Program-made: the position numbers and the translations under genes | In this document: in pieces, positions 42,890 through 52,296 of the stretch | Layout: the number at the start of each line of letters is the position of its first letter | How positions within the stretch are numbered: the first letter of the stretch is position 1 | NCBI GenBank assembly: GCA_020636435.1 | Contig: JACJXX010000001.1 | Location: 868,001-932,000 of the forward strand | Direction: 5' to 3' | DNA: 64,000 nt | Source: Lewinellaceae bacterium | GTDB taxonomy: Bacteria; Bacteroidota; Bacteroidia; Chitinophagales; Saprospiraceae | The notes under the pieces: generated by a model | Seen by the model: the letters and a program-made list of their open reading frames with translations, nothing else | What the model was told of the DNA's origin: nothing | The model's database searches: none

Positions 42890-43639
42890 ATGAAAAAAGA
42901 CGGAAGAAAGTATGTAGCCCTGGTAACCGGCGCCACCGGTGGATTGGGAACCGCTATGGTAAAACACATGGTCGACGACGGATACCTCTGCATCGCCAAC
43001 TACCACACCAAATCAAAAGCCGAGAAATGGAATGAGGAAATGAAGGCGGAAGGTTACGATGTGCCTTTGTACCACGCCGATGTCTCCGATTTCGAGTCGG
43101 TGGGCAAAATGATCGAAAAAATCCAGAGCGACATCGGCACCGTCGATATCCTGGTCAACAATGCGGGCATCACGCGGGACGGGGTCTTCAAAAGAATGAC
43201 CTTTGAACAATGGGATGCGGTCATTAAAACCAACCTTTACAGCGCGTTCAACTGTACCCGCCACGTGATCAACCCGATGATCGATCAGGAATTCGGGCGC
43301 GTCATCAATATTTCCTCGGTTAACGGGCAGCGCGCCCAGTTTGGCCAGGCCAACTACTCGGCAGCCAAGGCCGGCATGCACGGCTTTACCAAAACGCTGG
43401 CCATTGAGGTGGCCAGCAAAGGGGTAACGGTCAACACCATCTCTCCGGGTTATATCGCCACCGATATGGTCATGGCCGTGCCGGAAGAAATCCGCGCCAA
43501 GATCATCAAAGGCATTCCGGTGGGCCGCCTGGGCGGCACCTTTGAGATCGCCCACCTGGTGTCCTTCCTGGCTTCCAAGGAGGCGGGCTTTATCACCGGC
43601 GCCAACTACGACATCAACGGCGGCCAGCACGTTCATTGA
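42890..43639 (+). CDS. phaB: Acetoacetyl-CoA reductase
   Basis: Reduces acetoacetyl-CoA to (R)-3-hydroxybutyryl-CoA with NADPH for PHA synthesis. A 249-residue short-chain dehydrogenase with cofactor motif TGATGGLG (13-20), NNAG (90-93), and catalytic Ser142/143, Tyr156 and Lys160 (YSAAK). The C-terminal DINGGQHVH ending is characteristic of PhaB rather than FabG (compare NGGQHM). Located with the other pha genes of the window, 77 bp before recD2. ATG at 42890. Confidence 0.92.
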   Translation: MKKDGRKYVALVTGATGGLGTAMVKHMVDDGYLCIANYHTKSKAEKWNEEMKAEGYDVPLYHADVSDFESVGKMIEKIQSDIGTVDILVNNAGITRDGVFKRMTFEQWDAVIKTNLYSAFNCTRHVINPMIDQEFGRVINISSVNGQRAQFGQANYSAAKAGMHGFTKTLAIEVASKGVTVNTISPGYIATDMVMAVPEEIRAKIIKGIPVGRLGGTFEIAHLVSFLASKEAGFITGANYDINGGQHVH

Positions 43640-43716
43640 GTTTTGTTCCGGTCTTTTGACGGCCGCCAGGCAAGAGCCGGGCGGGCCGTCAAAAAACCGG
43701 AACCCGTTTACTCAAT

Positions 43717-45870
43717 ATGGACGAAATCCACGGTTACATAGAGCGCATCACCTTCCAGAGCCCGGAAAACGGCTTTACGGTGGCTCGCCTCAAAGAACGC
43801 GGCAAGCGGGAGCTGACCGCTATCGTCGGCACTATGCCCAGCGTGCAGGCCGGGGAGAGCATCGTATGCCGGGGCCGCTGGCGCGAAGACCCCAACTACG
43901 GGCTGCAGTTTCAGGTGGAAAGCTACGAGGTGGAGGCCCCGCAATCCCTGCAGGGCATCAAAAAATACCTGGGTTCGGGCCTGATCAAGGGCATCGGGCC
44001 TGCCTTTGCCGAGCGGATCGTGGAGTACCACCGCGAAAAAACGCTGGACATCATCGACGGAGAACCGGACGCCCTGCTGTCCGTCGACGGCATCGGCCCT
44101 AAACGGCTGGAGCGCATCAAATCCTGCTGGGAAGAACAAAAATCCATCCGCGAGCTGATGCTCTTTTTACAAGGCTACGGCATCAGCCCTACCTACGCCC
44201 AAAAGGTATTCAAAACCTACGGCGAGGACAGCCGCCGCGTCATCGAGGAAAACCCCTACCAACTGGCGCGCGACGTGTGGGGCATCGGCTTCAAAACCGC
44301 CGACCAGACAGCCCGCAAGCTGGGCATCGACATCCAGGCCGACATCCGCATCGACGCCGGGGTGGAGTACGTGCTGTCCAAACTGGCGGACGAAGGCCAT
44401 ACCTGCTACCCCCGGGAGGCTTTCCTGGAGCGGGCCCGGCAACTGCTGGAGGTGGGCCCCGAACGCATCGAGGCCCGCCTGGAATTCATCGAGGAGGAAG
44501 AGCGCATCGTCATCCAGCCACTGAAATACCAGGGCGAGCCGGCGCCCTTCATCTGGCTGAAGGCATTTCACATCAGCGAACAGGGCATCGCCCGGGAGCT
44601 GCGCCGGCTATTGGAGAGCCCTCCGGCCGTCGTTTATCCGCAGCCCGAGCTGGGGCTGCAAGCTGCCGAAGCCCAGATGGGCATCCGCCTGGCGCCCAAC
44701 CAGCGGCAGGCCGTGGCCTCCAGCCTCAGAGAAAAAATGCACATCATCACCGGCGGCCCGGGCACAGGCAAGAGCACCATCATCAGGGCCATACTGAGCA
44801 TCGCGGCGCCCCAGGGCGGGCGCATCCTGCTGGCGGCTCCCACCGGCCGCGCCGGGAAACGCATGGCGGAGATCACCGGCCGGGAGGCTTCCACCATTCA
44901 CAGCCTGCTGGAGTACGACTTCAGCATCGGCGGCTTCCGCCGCGGGCGCGACAATCCGCTGGACTGCAACCTGCTCATCATCGACGAGGCGAGCATGGTG
45001 GATACCGTGCTGATGTACAGCCTGCTGAAAGCAGTGCCCAACCACGCCCGCCTCCTCCTGGTGGGCGATGTAGACCAGTTGCCCAGCGTTGGCGCCGGCA
45101 GTGTCCTGCAAGACCTCATCGACAGCGGCCGCCTGCCCCTTACCCGCCTGACGGATATATTCCGGCAGGCCGCCCAATCGAAGATCATCACCAACGCCCA
45201 CCGCATCAACGCCGGCGAGTTTCCGGATATCCGCATTGATAAAAAAAGCGATTTCTTCTTTATCGAAGAGAACGACCCGGAGCGCATCGCACAAACCATC
45301 GCCGCCCTGGTGCAGCAGCGCCTGCCCAGAACCTACGGCTTCGACCCCCTGCGCGACATACAGGTGCTCAGCCCCATGAACCGGGGCGTCATCGGCAACC
45401 GAAACCTCAACCAGCTCCTTCAGCGCACCCTCAACCCCAGCGCTGAACCGCTGGTCAAAATGGGCCGGTCTTTTCATGCCAAAGACAAGGTGATGCAGGT
45501 GCAGAACAACTACGACAAGGAGGTCTTCAACGGCGACGTCGGCTACATCCGCCGCATCGACCGCATCGAGCAGCAGGTCACCGTCGAGATAGATGGCCGC
45601 CCCATCCTCTACGACTTTGCCGACCTCGACCAGCTGGTGCTGGCCTATTCGGTGTCCATCCACAAATACCAGGGCAGCGAGTGCCCCTGCGTGGTGCTGC
45701 CCCTGCATACTACGCATTATATGATGTTGTTCCGCAACCTGCTGTATACGGGCATCACCCGAGGGAAAAAGCTGGTGGTGGTGGTCGGCAGCAAGCAGGC
45801 GCTGAGCATCGCGGTGCGGAATAAGCAGGCGGGGGAAAGGTTTACGGGGTTGCGGGAGGCGGTGGGTTAA
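43717..45870 (+). CDS. recD2: RecD-like DNA helicase RecD2
   Basis: A 717-residue superfamily 1B 5'-3' DNA helicase of the RecD2 type, working without RecBC in repair. The N-terminal OB-like region (residues 1-75) and two helix-hairpin-helix stretches (GSGLIKGIGPAFAERIVE; LLSVDGIGPKRLERIKS) precede the motor. Motif I/Walker A is GGPGTGKST near 346, motif II LLIIDEASMVD near 424, and motif VI AYSVSIHKYQGSECP and LLYTGITRGKKLV near the end. Normal length. No functional tie to the PHA genes is evident; it may simply be inserted between phaB and the second reductase. Confidence 0.95.
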   Translation: MDEIHGYIERITFQSPENGFTVARLKERGKRELTAIVGTMPSVQAGESIVCRGRWREDPNYGLQFQVESYEVEAPQSLQGIKKYLGSGLIKGIGPAFAERIVEYHREKTLDIIDGEPDALLSVDGIGPKRLERIKSCWEEQKSIRELMLFLQGYGISPTYAQKVFKTYGEDSRRVIEENPYQLARDVWGIGFKTADQTARKLGIDIQADIRIDAGVEYVLSKLADEGHTCYPREAFLERARQLLEVGPERIEARLEFIEEEERIVIQPLKYQGEPAPFIWLKAFHISEQGIARELRRLLESPPAVVYPQPELGLQAAEAQMGIRLAPNQRQAVASSLREKMHIITGGPGTGKSTIIRAILSIAAPQGGRILLAAPTGRAGKRMAEITGREASTIHSLLEYDFSIGGFRRGRDNPLDCNLLIIDEASMVDTVLMYSLLKAVPNHARLLLVGDVDQLPSVGAGSVLQDLIDSGRLPLTRLTDIFRQAAQSKIITNAHRINAGEFPDIRIDKKSDFFFIEENDPERIAQTIAALVQQRLPRTYGFDPLRDIQVLSPMNRGVIGNRNLNQLLQRTLNPSAEPLVKMGRSFHAKDKVMQVQNNYDKEVFNGDVGYIRRIDRIEQQVTVEIDGRPILYDFADLDQLVLAYSVSIHKYQGSECPCVVLPLHTTHYMMLFRNLLYTGITRGKKLVVVVGSKQALSIAVRNKQAGERFTGLREAVG

Positions 45871-45881
45871 TAGTTTCCCTT

Positions 45882-45920
45882 CGGAGACGTGTAGCGCCTG
45901 AAGGAGGATTTACATCTCCG
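45882..45920. repeat. Short hairpin repeat after recD2
   Basis: cggagacgtgta (45882-45893) and tacatctccg (45911-45920) form an imperfect hairpin in the 217-bp gap between convergent recD2 and the SDR gene. It may help end the recD2 transcript, though no T-run follows. Confidence 0.4.
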
Positions 45921-46027
45921 GCGCCAAATAAATTTGACGCACCGAGGCAAACGTCCCGGTAGCTACGCAAAACGTTATAATGAAAAAAAGTGCGGCAGCC
46001 CGGAGCCCAGTCAAGCTTCTTCCCCAT

Positions 46028-46062
46028 AAAAAAACAGCCCCCGCCAGGCAGGCGGAAGCTGT
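46028..46062 (-). terminator. Rho-independent terminator of the second reductase gene
   Basis: Minus-strand stem ACAGCttCCGCC.../GGCGGGGGCTGT followed by seven T, 26 bp after the SDR stop codon. Confidence 0.75.
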
Positions 46063-46087
46063 GGTTACACTTCGTTGCAATAGGTTT

Positions 46088-46909
46088 TTACAGGATCAAC
46101 CCTCCATCCACGCTAAGGGTGATGCCATTCACAAAGGCGGCTTCGTCAGAAGCGAGGAAGAGATAGGCGTTGGCGATCTCAACGGGTTTGCCCATCCGGC
46201 CCACCGGCGTTTTGTCTTCTATCATCTGGATCACCTTTTCCGGAATGGTGGACACCATATCGGTAGCTATGAAGCCGGGCGCCACCGCGTTGGCGGTGAT
46301 GCCTTTGCGGGCAAACTCCCGGGCCCATACTTTGGTCATCCCGATGACGCCGGCCTTGGTGGCGACGTAATTGGTCTGGCCGAAGTTGCCGTGCAGGCCG
46401 ACAACCGATGCGGCGCTGATGATGCGCCCGTAGCCGCGCTCCACCATGTAAGGGGAAACGGCCTTGGTGCAATTCCAGACCCCGGTCAGGTTGACATCGA
46501 TCACCAGTTGCCACTGTTCGGGGGTCATCTTTTTCATCGTGGCGTCCCGGGTGATGCCGGCGTTGTTGATTAGGATGTCTACCTTTCCAAAGTCCTCGAT
46601 TGCCTGGCGAGCCGCTGCCTCTGTACTTTCCAGGCTGGTAGTGTTGACCTCGTAAAATTTGCTGTGCAACTCTTCCGTCGCTGCCTTGCCATTCGGCTCG
46701 CCCGATTCATAAACGGGAACCTCAACAGCTCTTTCGGCCAATTTTGCCGCCAATTTATGGAGCTCGGCAGCAACCGCCAGGCCCTTTTCGCGGTTTATAT
46801 CCCAGATGACGACCCGGGCGCCTTCTTCAATAAAGCGCGTAGCTGTTGCTTTACCAATACCACTGGCGCCACCGGTAATGATGGCTACCCTGTCTTTCAG
46901 TCTATACAT
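46088..46909 (-). CDS. Second short-chain reductase (FabG/PhaB-like)
   Basis: A 273-residue NAD(P)H-dependent short-chain reductase: TGGASGIG (13-20), NNAGITRDATMKKMTPEQW, catalytic Ser and YVATK, NGITLSVDGGLIL end. The NAGITRD and MTPEQWQ--IDVNLTGVWN motifs match 3-oxoacyl-ACP/acetoacetyl-CoA reductases. It is about 25 residues longer than typical FabG because of an insert around residues 45-85 (LAERAVEVPVYESGEPNGKAA). Divergent from phaA across a 383-bp gap, so it may supply an alternative reductase for PHA monomers or act on longer substrates. Ends with a clear terminator. Confidence 0.85.
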   Translation of the reverse strand: MYRLKDRVAIITGGASGIGKATATRFIEEGARVVIWDINREKGLAVAAELHKLAAKLAERAVEVPVYESGEPNGKAATEELHSKFYEVNTTSLESTEAAARQAIEDFGKVDILINNAGITRDATMKKMTPEQWQLVIDVNLTGVWNCTKAVSPYMVERGYGRIISAASVVGLHGNFGQTNYVATKAGVIGMTKVWAREFARKGITANAVAPGFIATDMVSTIPEKVIQMIEDKTPVGRMGKPVEIANAYLFLASDEAAFVNGITLSVDGGLIL

Positions 46910-47292
46910 ATTTATTTGTATTTAGGATTCTGTTTGATTCTAAATCTCAATCGGCTTCAGGATAGGATGTTCAAATAGGAGGCATTCAAATGTAAAGAAT
47001 CAACTGTAAAGAAGCATATATTGTTGAAAGGCTGTAGCGGCTGACTTAAGGGTAGCAAGTTTGCAATAAATGTTTCAATAATTTGATAATCAGAAAATTA
47101 AATTCCATATTAACAGGGGTTGACAAAAAGAAAAGGTTGTTAAAGAAAAGAATTATTTTTAAAATACAGGCGCTATCATCATTCGTTGTCAGTTAATCGT
47201 CGCCGGCCGATGGTGATGAGCTGCCCTGCGGGCGCTCTTTGGCAACCGGCAAAGGTCAACCGGCAACAATCAACTAAATAAAACCACTTAAC
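46910..47292. promoter_or_regulatory. Divergent promoter region of the SDR gene and phaA
   Basis: No gene in these 383 bp. The part before phaA contains a ttgacaaaaagaaaagg stretch and AT-rich DNA around 47100-47165, then a GC-rich leader with repeated ggcaaccggcaa words just before the phaA ATG. A promoter for each direction must lie here; I cannot fix the elements. Confidence 0.35.
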
Positions 47293-48471
47293 ATGAAAAA
47301 AGTGTATATCGTATCCGCCGTCCGGACGCCACTCGGCAGTTTCGGAGGCGCATTGGCCAATGTGCCCGCCACCCGACTGGGCGCCGCCGCCATTAAAGGA
47401 GCGCTGGAAAAAGCCAAAGTACAACCGGGGCAGGTGGAGGAAGTGTTTATGGGCAACGTCTATTCCGCCAACCTGGGGCAGGCCCCTGCCCGCCAGGCGG
47501 CCATCTACGCCGGCATTCCCAACACCGTTCCCTGCACCACGGTCAATAAGGTGTGCTCTTCCGGCGCAAAGGCCATCATGTTCGCGGCTCAGGCCATCAT
47601 GCTGGGCCATCAGGACATCATCGTGGCCGGCGGCATGGAGAACATGAGCTCCGTCCCCTATTACGTCCCCAAGGCCCGGTACGGCTATGGCTATGGCCAC
47701 GGCGAATTGGTCGACGGCATGGTCAAGGACGGGCTGACCGACGCCTACAACCAGGCGGTCATGGGCGTTTGCGCCGACAATACCGCCAAAGAGTACAACA
47801 TTTCCCGCGAAGAGCAGGACGAGTTCGCCATTGCGTCCTACAAACGCTCGGCGGCCAGCACCGAGAGCGGGGCCTTCCGGGATGAGATCGTACCGGTGGA
47901 AGTGCCCCAGAGAAAGGGCGATCCCGTCATCGTCAGCGAAGATGAAGAGTACAAGCGGGTCATATTCGAAAAAATCCCTTCCCTGCGCCCCGTATTCTCC
48001 AAAGACGGCACCGTAACGGCAGCCAATGCCTCGACGATCAACGACGGCGCCGCTGCCCTGGTGCTGGCCAGCGAAGACAAGGTAAAGGAACTCGGCCTCA
48101 CTCCGGTGGCCCGCATCGTCAGCTTTGCCGATGCCGCCCAGGAACCGGAGTGGTTCACTACCGCTCCTGCCAAGGCCGCGCCGATCGCCCTGCAACGCGC
48201 TGGCCTGAAGATAGAGGACATCGACTACTTCGAAGTGAACGAGGCCTTCGCAGTAGTTGCCCTCGCTTTCAACAAGCTGATGAAACTCGACGCGGGCAAA
48301 GTCAACGTCCTCGGCGGCGCCGTTTCCCTCGGCCACCCGCTCGGAGCCAGCGGCGCCCGCATCATCACCACCCTGAATAATGTTTTGCACCGGAAAAACG
48401 CCAAACGCGGCCTGGCAGCCATCTGCAACGGCGGCGGCGGCGCTTCTTCCATTATTATTGAGAGGGTTTGA
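47293..48471 (+). CDS. phaA: Acetyl-CoA C-acetyltransferase (beta-ketothiolase)
   Basis: Condenses two acetyl-CoA to acetoacetyl-CoA, the entry to PHA synthesis. The 392-residue protein has nucleophile Cys88 (NKVCSSGAKA), His348 (GGAVSLGHPLGASGARI) and Cys378 (AICNGGGGASS), plus the NEAFAVVAL segment; all are canonical for biosynthetic thiolases. It is the first of four plus-strand genes (phaA, phasin, phaE, phaC) that form the PHA operon or regulon. ATG at 47293. Confidence 0.95.
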   Translation: MKKVYIVSAVRTPLGSFGGALANVPATRLGAAAIKGALEKAKVQPGQVEEVFMGNVYSANLGQAPARQAAIYAGIPNTVPCTTVNKVCSSGAKAIMFAAQAIMLGHQDIIVAGGMENMSSVPYYVPKARYGYGYGHGELVDGMVKDGLTDAYNQAVMGVCADNTAKEYNISREEQDEFAIASYKRSAASTESGAFRDEIVPVEVPQRKGDPVIVSEDEEYKRVIFEKIPSLRPVFSKDGTVTAANASTINDGAAALVLASEDKVKELGLTPVARIVSFADAAQEPEWFTTAPAKAAPIALQRAGLKIEDIDYFEVNEAFAVVALAFNKLMKLDAGKVNVLGGAVSLGHPLGASGARIITTLNNVLHRKNAKRGLAAICNGGGGASSIIIERV

Positions 48472-48757
48472 TGGAAGTGGGAAATCGGAAGGCGGAAGGC
48501 GGAAGGCGGAAGTTTACCCACTTGGCACTTCCCACTTCCGACTTCGCATTTCCGATTTTCTAAAAAAAAGTCAACCCCCTTATTTGAAAAGATAAAAAAC
48601 TGTAAATCAAAACTTTAATGCCATAACCTGGCAAACATAAAGTCAGAAGTCAGCGTTCTACATATAGAAAGCCCTATTGATAAGGGGCGCAGCATGCGGT
48701 ACTTTTGTATCATCAATTGAATTGAACATTATTTCATTTTCATTAAATTTTATTACT
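48472..48757. promoter_or_regulatory. phaA-phasin gap with palindromic repeat and Bacteroidota promoter
   Basis: First part (about 48476-48560) is an imperfect palindrome of gaagtgggaa and cggaaggcgg words with their complements (ttcccacttccgacttc). Further on, TTG at 48677-48679 and tacttttg at 48700-48707 (TAnnTTTG) are 20 bp apart, a good match to the Bacteroidota -33/-7 promoter, 51 bp before the phasin ATG. The phasin therefore probably has its own promoter. Confidence 0.6.
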
Positions 48758-49198
48758 ATGGCTGGCACCAAGAATTATTTCGACCAGATACTGGAAAACC
48801 AGAACAAGCTGTATACGAGTTTCCTCAACTACGCCAACACCGTAGCTGAAACAACGATGCCCGACAAGAACGCCGCCGAAGAGGCCGGCAAGCTGTTGAA
48901 CGAGTATTACGCCCGCTACGCCGAACTGGCAGAGAAGATGGTTGACAAAAGCAACCTCGAAAAATACCAGAAGGACTTTTGGAAGGCTTATACAGCCGAC
49001 TATACCAAGAGCGTGGAATTGTCGATGGACTTGTACAAGAAGACCGTAGACTACTTTAAGAATATCTGGTCAACCGACACTTTTGCTACGCAGCAGGAAC
49101 GCACCAAGAAACTGGCAGAACTCTACCAGGAAACGATGAAAACCGTTTACGATACCAGCACGGCCAACGCCAAAGTGGTTCAGGAGTACCTGAACTAG
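48758..49198 (+). CDS. phaP: Phasin-like granule protein
   Basis: A 146-residue helical protein beginning MAGTKNYFDQILENQNKLY. Amphipathic helices with regularly spaced aromatic residues (YFDQILENQNKLYTSFLNYANTV; YTKSVELSMDLYKKTVDYFKNIW) fit phasins that coat PHA granules. No signal peptide; cytosolic. It lies between phaA and phaE and has its own likely promoter, as expected for an abundant coat protein. ATG 48758 is chosen over an upstream in-frame start that would add an unrelated hydrophobic extension. Sequence families of phasins are diverse, so the call rests on helix pattern and context. Confidence 0.8.
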   Translation: MAGTKNYFDQILENQNKLYTSFLNYANTVAETTMPDKNAAEEAGKLLNEYYARYAELAEKMVDKSNLEKYQKDFWKAYTADYTKSVELSMDLYKKTVDYFKNIWSTDTFATQQERTKKLAELYQETMKTVYDTSTANAKVVQEYLN

Positions 49199-49222
49199 GC
49201 AGCCTGCTAAAGGAGAGCAAAG

Positions 49223-49288
49223 CAGTTGTTAGTTGTTGGTTGCCGGTTTTTTTTTCAAATCTGGCTATCAACCAACAACTGACAACTG
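49223..49288. repeat. Long hairpin between phasin and phaE
   Basis: A 20-bp inverted repeat with one mismatch (49223-49242; 49269-49288; cagttgttagttgttggttg type) around a T-rich loop. It could attenuate transcription into phaE or protect the phasin message. Confidence 0.6.
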
Positions 49289-49352
49289 GCAATTAGCGCC
49301 CAACACTTTCCCTACAATCCAAATCCCTTTTTCAACTCAAATCAACAAGGCC

Positions 49353-50951
49353 ATGAGTAACCAATTTGATACCATCATAGAAGGACAAAAAAAAGCCATG
49401 GAGTTTTGGTCCAACCTGTCGGAACAGGTGACCAAAGCTTTCGCCCCGGCCGACACCAACGGCAAGGCCAAGGACGAGGCCCAGGACCTATTCGCCGAAT
49501 GGTTCAAGAAACAACAGGAGTTTTTTGAGACTGCCGTGAAAGCCGGCCAGGATCCGCAGAAAGCCATGGAAAAGGCGCCGGAACAGATGCGCCAGTGGAT
49601 GGAAATGCAAACCGAATACGCCCAGAAGTGGGCCAAATTCTACCAGGAAAACGCCGAAAAGATGGGGCTGAAGCTTCCTGAATTCAAAGGCGCCTACAAT
49701 CCTGCCGGCTTCTTCGAAGAAGGCATGAAAGGCTGGAAAGAATGGATGGGCAAAGGCAATAAGTGGATGAGCGAGCAGGTATACGATAAAATGCCTTACA
49801 GCATGCGCCCCCACTTCACCAACTTCGCGGAGTCTTACGACTATATGCACCGCTACTGGGAGCCCATGCAGCGCCTCATCCAGAACGGCATGTACACCAA
49901 GGAAATGATCGACAAGTACTTTTCCCCGGACGCTTACCAGAAGATGGTCAACCAGATGATGGGCTTCCGCCCGGTGGGCAATACCAGCGAGTTGATCGAA
50001 AACGTCAACAAGTGGTTCGAGATGTACTTCTCTTACGCCAATAAGGAAACCGGCGACTGGAATTCCGTCAGCGAATCCTGGAAGGAAAAGATGAACGAGT
50101 ACATGGAAAAGGGCAACCTGCCCTTCTTCGAAATGGCTACCGACTTCAACAACCGCCTGCGCGACCAACTGGCGCCCTTCTACAACATCATGGCGCAGGG
50201 CCGCCAGACGGAAGTAGCCAAGATGATGCGCGATATACAGTTCGCCTACATCGCCTTCGTACTCAAGTCCGCCGAATTGCAAACAAAAGTCTACGAAGCC
50301 GGACAGTTTGCGATGCCGGACACCGTCCGCGAATTCTACAAAAAATACAAGGACAGCAAAGACCTGCCGGACTACCAGGCCTTCTTCCAGCACTATGTCA
50401 ACACCCTGGAAGACACCCTGCTGAACGTCCTGCATTCTGAAGAATACTCCAAGCTGCAAAGCGAAGTAGCCGCCACCGGCACCGGCATCAAGGCCATGAC
50501 CGACAAGATCATGGAACTGACCTACGCCGACCTGCCCTTCCTGACCAAGTCGGACGGAGACGATTTCGCCAAGGAGGCCAACGCCCTGCGCCAGAAGATG
50601 CGCAAGCTCGAACAGAAAGTAGCCGAGCTGGAAAAGGCGCTGCTGCTCGCCGGCAAACCTATGGTAGGCAAGGAAAAAGAAGAGGTGGTTATCGAAACAA
50701 AAGGCGCCTCAAAAAAAAAACTAATTGACAAGTTAGGCGAAGCATCGAAAGCTGATGCCGACGACCTGAAGCAGATCAAAGGCATTGGCCCTAAACTGGA
50801 GGATATGTTGAACGAGCTGGGGGTTTATACCTACCGGCAGATCAGCAAAATGACAGCCCGGGATTACGACATGATCGATGAACTCCTGGGCGTTTTCCAG
50901 GGCCGCGCCAAGCGCGACGAATGGGCCAAGCAAGCCAAAGCGCTGCTTTAG
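49353..50951 (+). CDS. phaE: Class III PHA synthase subunit PhaE with extra C-terminal helix-hairpin-helix domain
   Basis: Non-catalytic partner of PhaC. The 532-residue protein is mostly helical: residues 1-120 resemble the PhaE/phasin-type start (FDTIIEGQKKAMEFWSNLSEQ, FAEWFKKQQEFFE), and the middle has the long amphipathic region of PhaE. A coiled coil (about 405-440, EANALRQKMRKLEQKVAELEKALL) follows. The last 60 residues are an unrelated-looking helix-hairpin-helix domain: DADDLKQIKGIGPKLEDMLNELGVYTYRQISKMTARDYDMIDELLGVFQGR. Such domains are known from DNA-binding and ribosomal-protein contexts; here they may tie granules to the nucleoid. ATG 49353 with upstream gap hairpin; phaC follows after 241 bp. 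Confidence 0.88.
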   Translation: MSNQFDTIIEGQKKAMEFWSNLSEQVTKAFAPADTNGKAKDEAQDLFAEWFKKQQEFFETAVKAGQDPQKAMEKAPEQMRQWMEMQTEYAQKWAKFYQENAEKMGLKLPEFKGAYNPAGFFEEGMKGWKEWMGKGNKWMSEQVYDKMPYSMRPHFTNFAESYDYMHRYWEPMQRLIQNGMYTKEMIDKYFSPDAYQKMVNQMMGFRPVGNTSELIENVNKWFEMYFSYANKETGDWNSVSESWKEKMNEYMEKGNLPFFEMATDFNNRLRDQLAPFYNIMAQGRQTEVAKMMRDIQFAYIAFVLKSAELQTKVYEAGQFAMPDTVREFYKKYKDSKDLPDYQAFFQHYVNTLEDTLLNVLHSEEYSKLQSEVAATGTGIKAMTDKIMELTYADLPFLTKSDGDDFAKEANALRQKMRKLEQKVAELEKALLLAGKPMVGKEKEEVVIETKGASKKKLIDKLGEASKADADDLKQIKGIGPKLEDMLNELGVYTYRQISKMTARDYDMIDELLGVFQGRAKRDEWAKQAKALL

Positions 50952-50963
50952 CAAACCTGATCG

Positions 50964-51024
50964 GTTGCCGGTTTTCGGTAACCTGTGTCCAGTAACTGGC
51001 GCAGGGCGCTGAAAAACCGGCAAC
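50964..51024. repeat. Hairpin between phaE and phaC
   Basis: Perfect 12-bp arms gttgccggtttt (50964-50975) and aaaaccggcaac (51013-51024). Third palindrome in the consecutive gaps of the pha operon; the rest of the 241-bp gap is unremarkable. Confidence 0.6.
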
Positions 51025-51192
51025 TGAACTTTAGAAACCACCCGGCAACATTTGCGCTCAACATTTGTTGAGCTTTTCTTTCGCCATCGGCAATTGACGC
51101 TTTTGCCACGTGCAAACCATTGAGGAGCAGCTCGCCTGCTCCCGGTTTTATTCCTTAACCAAAGCATTAACCAGGTAGATAAAACTAGAGCG

Positions 51193-52248
51193 ATGAGTAA
51201 TACCAACAGCAAATTAAGCGACCAAATTCTGGAAAGCGTAAATACCGTATCCGACGCCCTCCGCAACATCTCCGGCGTGAAGGATGTCGATATTGCTACT
51301 GCCCCCCGCACGACCGTCTGGGAAGACGGCAAAGTTAAACTTTACCACTTCGAGCGGGAAGGCAAAGCCACCGCTAAAACACCAGTGCTGATTTCCTACG
51401 CCCTTGTCAACCGCTGGGAAATGATGGACCTGCAGCCCGACCGCAGCCTCATCCGCAAGCTGGTCAGCGAAGGCATCGACGTTTACCTCATTGACTGGGG
51501 CTACCCGACTAAGATCGACCGCTACAAAACCCTGGAAGACTACATCCTCGGCAACCTCAATGACTGTGTCGACTTTATCATCGATAAGCACAACCTCAAT
51601 AAAGTCAACCTGCTCGGCGTATGCCAGGGAGGAACCTTCAGCCTGATCTATACGTCTCTTTTCCCGGAAAAGATCAAAAACCTGGTGACCCTGGTCACTC
51701 CCGTAGATTTTGACAACGACGAAGGGCTGCTTTTCAAATGGGCCAAAGACATGGACGTCGACGCCATCGTCGACGGCTTCGGCGGCATCGTCCCCGGCGA
51801 CTTCCTCAACACCGGCTTCGACCTGCTCAAGCCCATGAACAAAACGCGCAAGTACATGGCCCTGCCGGAAACCATGGCCGACCAGGGAAAGCTGATGAAC
51901 TTCCTCCGCATGGAGCACTGGGTGGCCGACAGCCCGGCCCAAGCCGGCGAAACGTACCGCCGCTTCATCAAGGACATGTACCAGCACAACAAACTGATCA
52001 ACGGAAAATTCGAACTGGGCGGCCGAAAAGTCGAGCTGAAAAACATCAAAGTACCTATCCTGACAATCTTCGCCAAACACGACCACATCGTGCCCCCGGA
52101 AACGACAACGCCCATCAACGACCTGGTTGGCTCCAAAGACAAAGAACTCATGGAGTTCCCGGGCGGCCACATCGGCGTGTTCGTCGGCAGCCGCTCCCAA
52201 AAACTGCTGACCCCGGCCATTGCAACGTGGCTGAAAGAGAGAGATTAA
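51193..52248 (+). CDS. phaC: Class III PHA synthase catalytic subunit
   Basis: Polymerises (R)-3-hydroxyacyl-CoA into polyester on granules, together with PhaE. The 351-residue length and catalytic triad mark class III: nucleophile Cys144 in the lipase-like box GVCQGG, Asp297 (KHDHIVP) and His326 (PGGHIGV), at nearly the same spacing as in the Allochromatium enzyme (149/302/331). The conserved VYLIDWGYP segment is at 97-105. Last gene of the pha series, followed 48 bp later by a strong terminator. ATG at 51193. Confidence 0.96.
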   Translation: MSNTNSKLSDQILESVNTVSDALRNISGVKDVDIATAPRTTVWEDGKVKLYHFEREGKATAKTPVLISYALVNRWEMMDLQPDRSLIRKLVSEGIDVYLIDWGYPTKIDRYKTLEDYILGNLNDCVDFIIDKHNLNKVNLLGVCQGGTFSLIYTSLFPEKIKNLVTLVTPVDFDNDEGLLFKWAKDMDVDAIVDGFGGIVPGDFLNTGFDLLKPMNKTRKYMALPETMADQGKLMNFLRMEHWVADSPAQAGETYRRFIKDMYQHNKLINGKFELGGRKVELKNIKVPILTIFAKHDHIVPPETTTPINDLVGSKDKELMEFPGGHIGVFVGSRSQKLLTPAIATWLKERD

Positions 52249-52296
52249 TATTTTGTTCGTCTGGTAATACCTGGTTTTAATTTGGTTAGGGCTGAG

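Noticed and set aside
46910..47292. Small RNA or riboswitch before phaA
   Set aside because: No conserved fold could be recognised; the repeated ggcaac words are simple-sequence-like.
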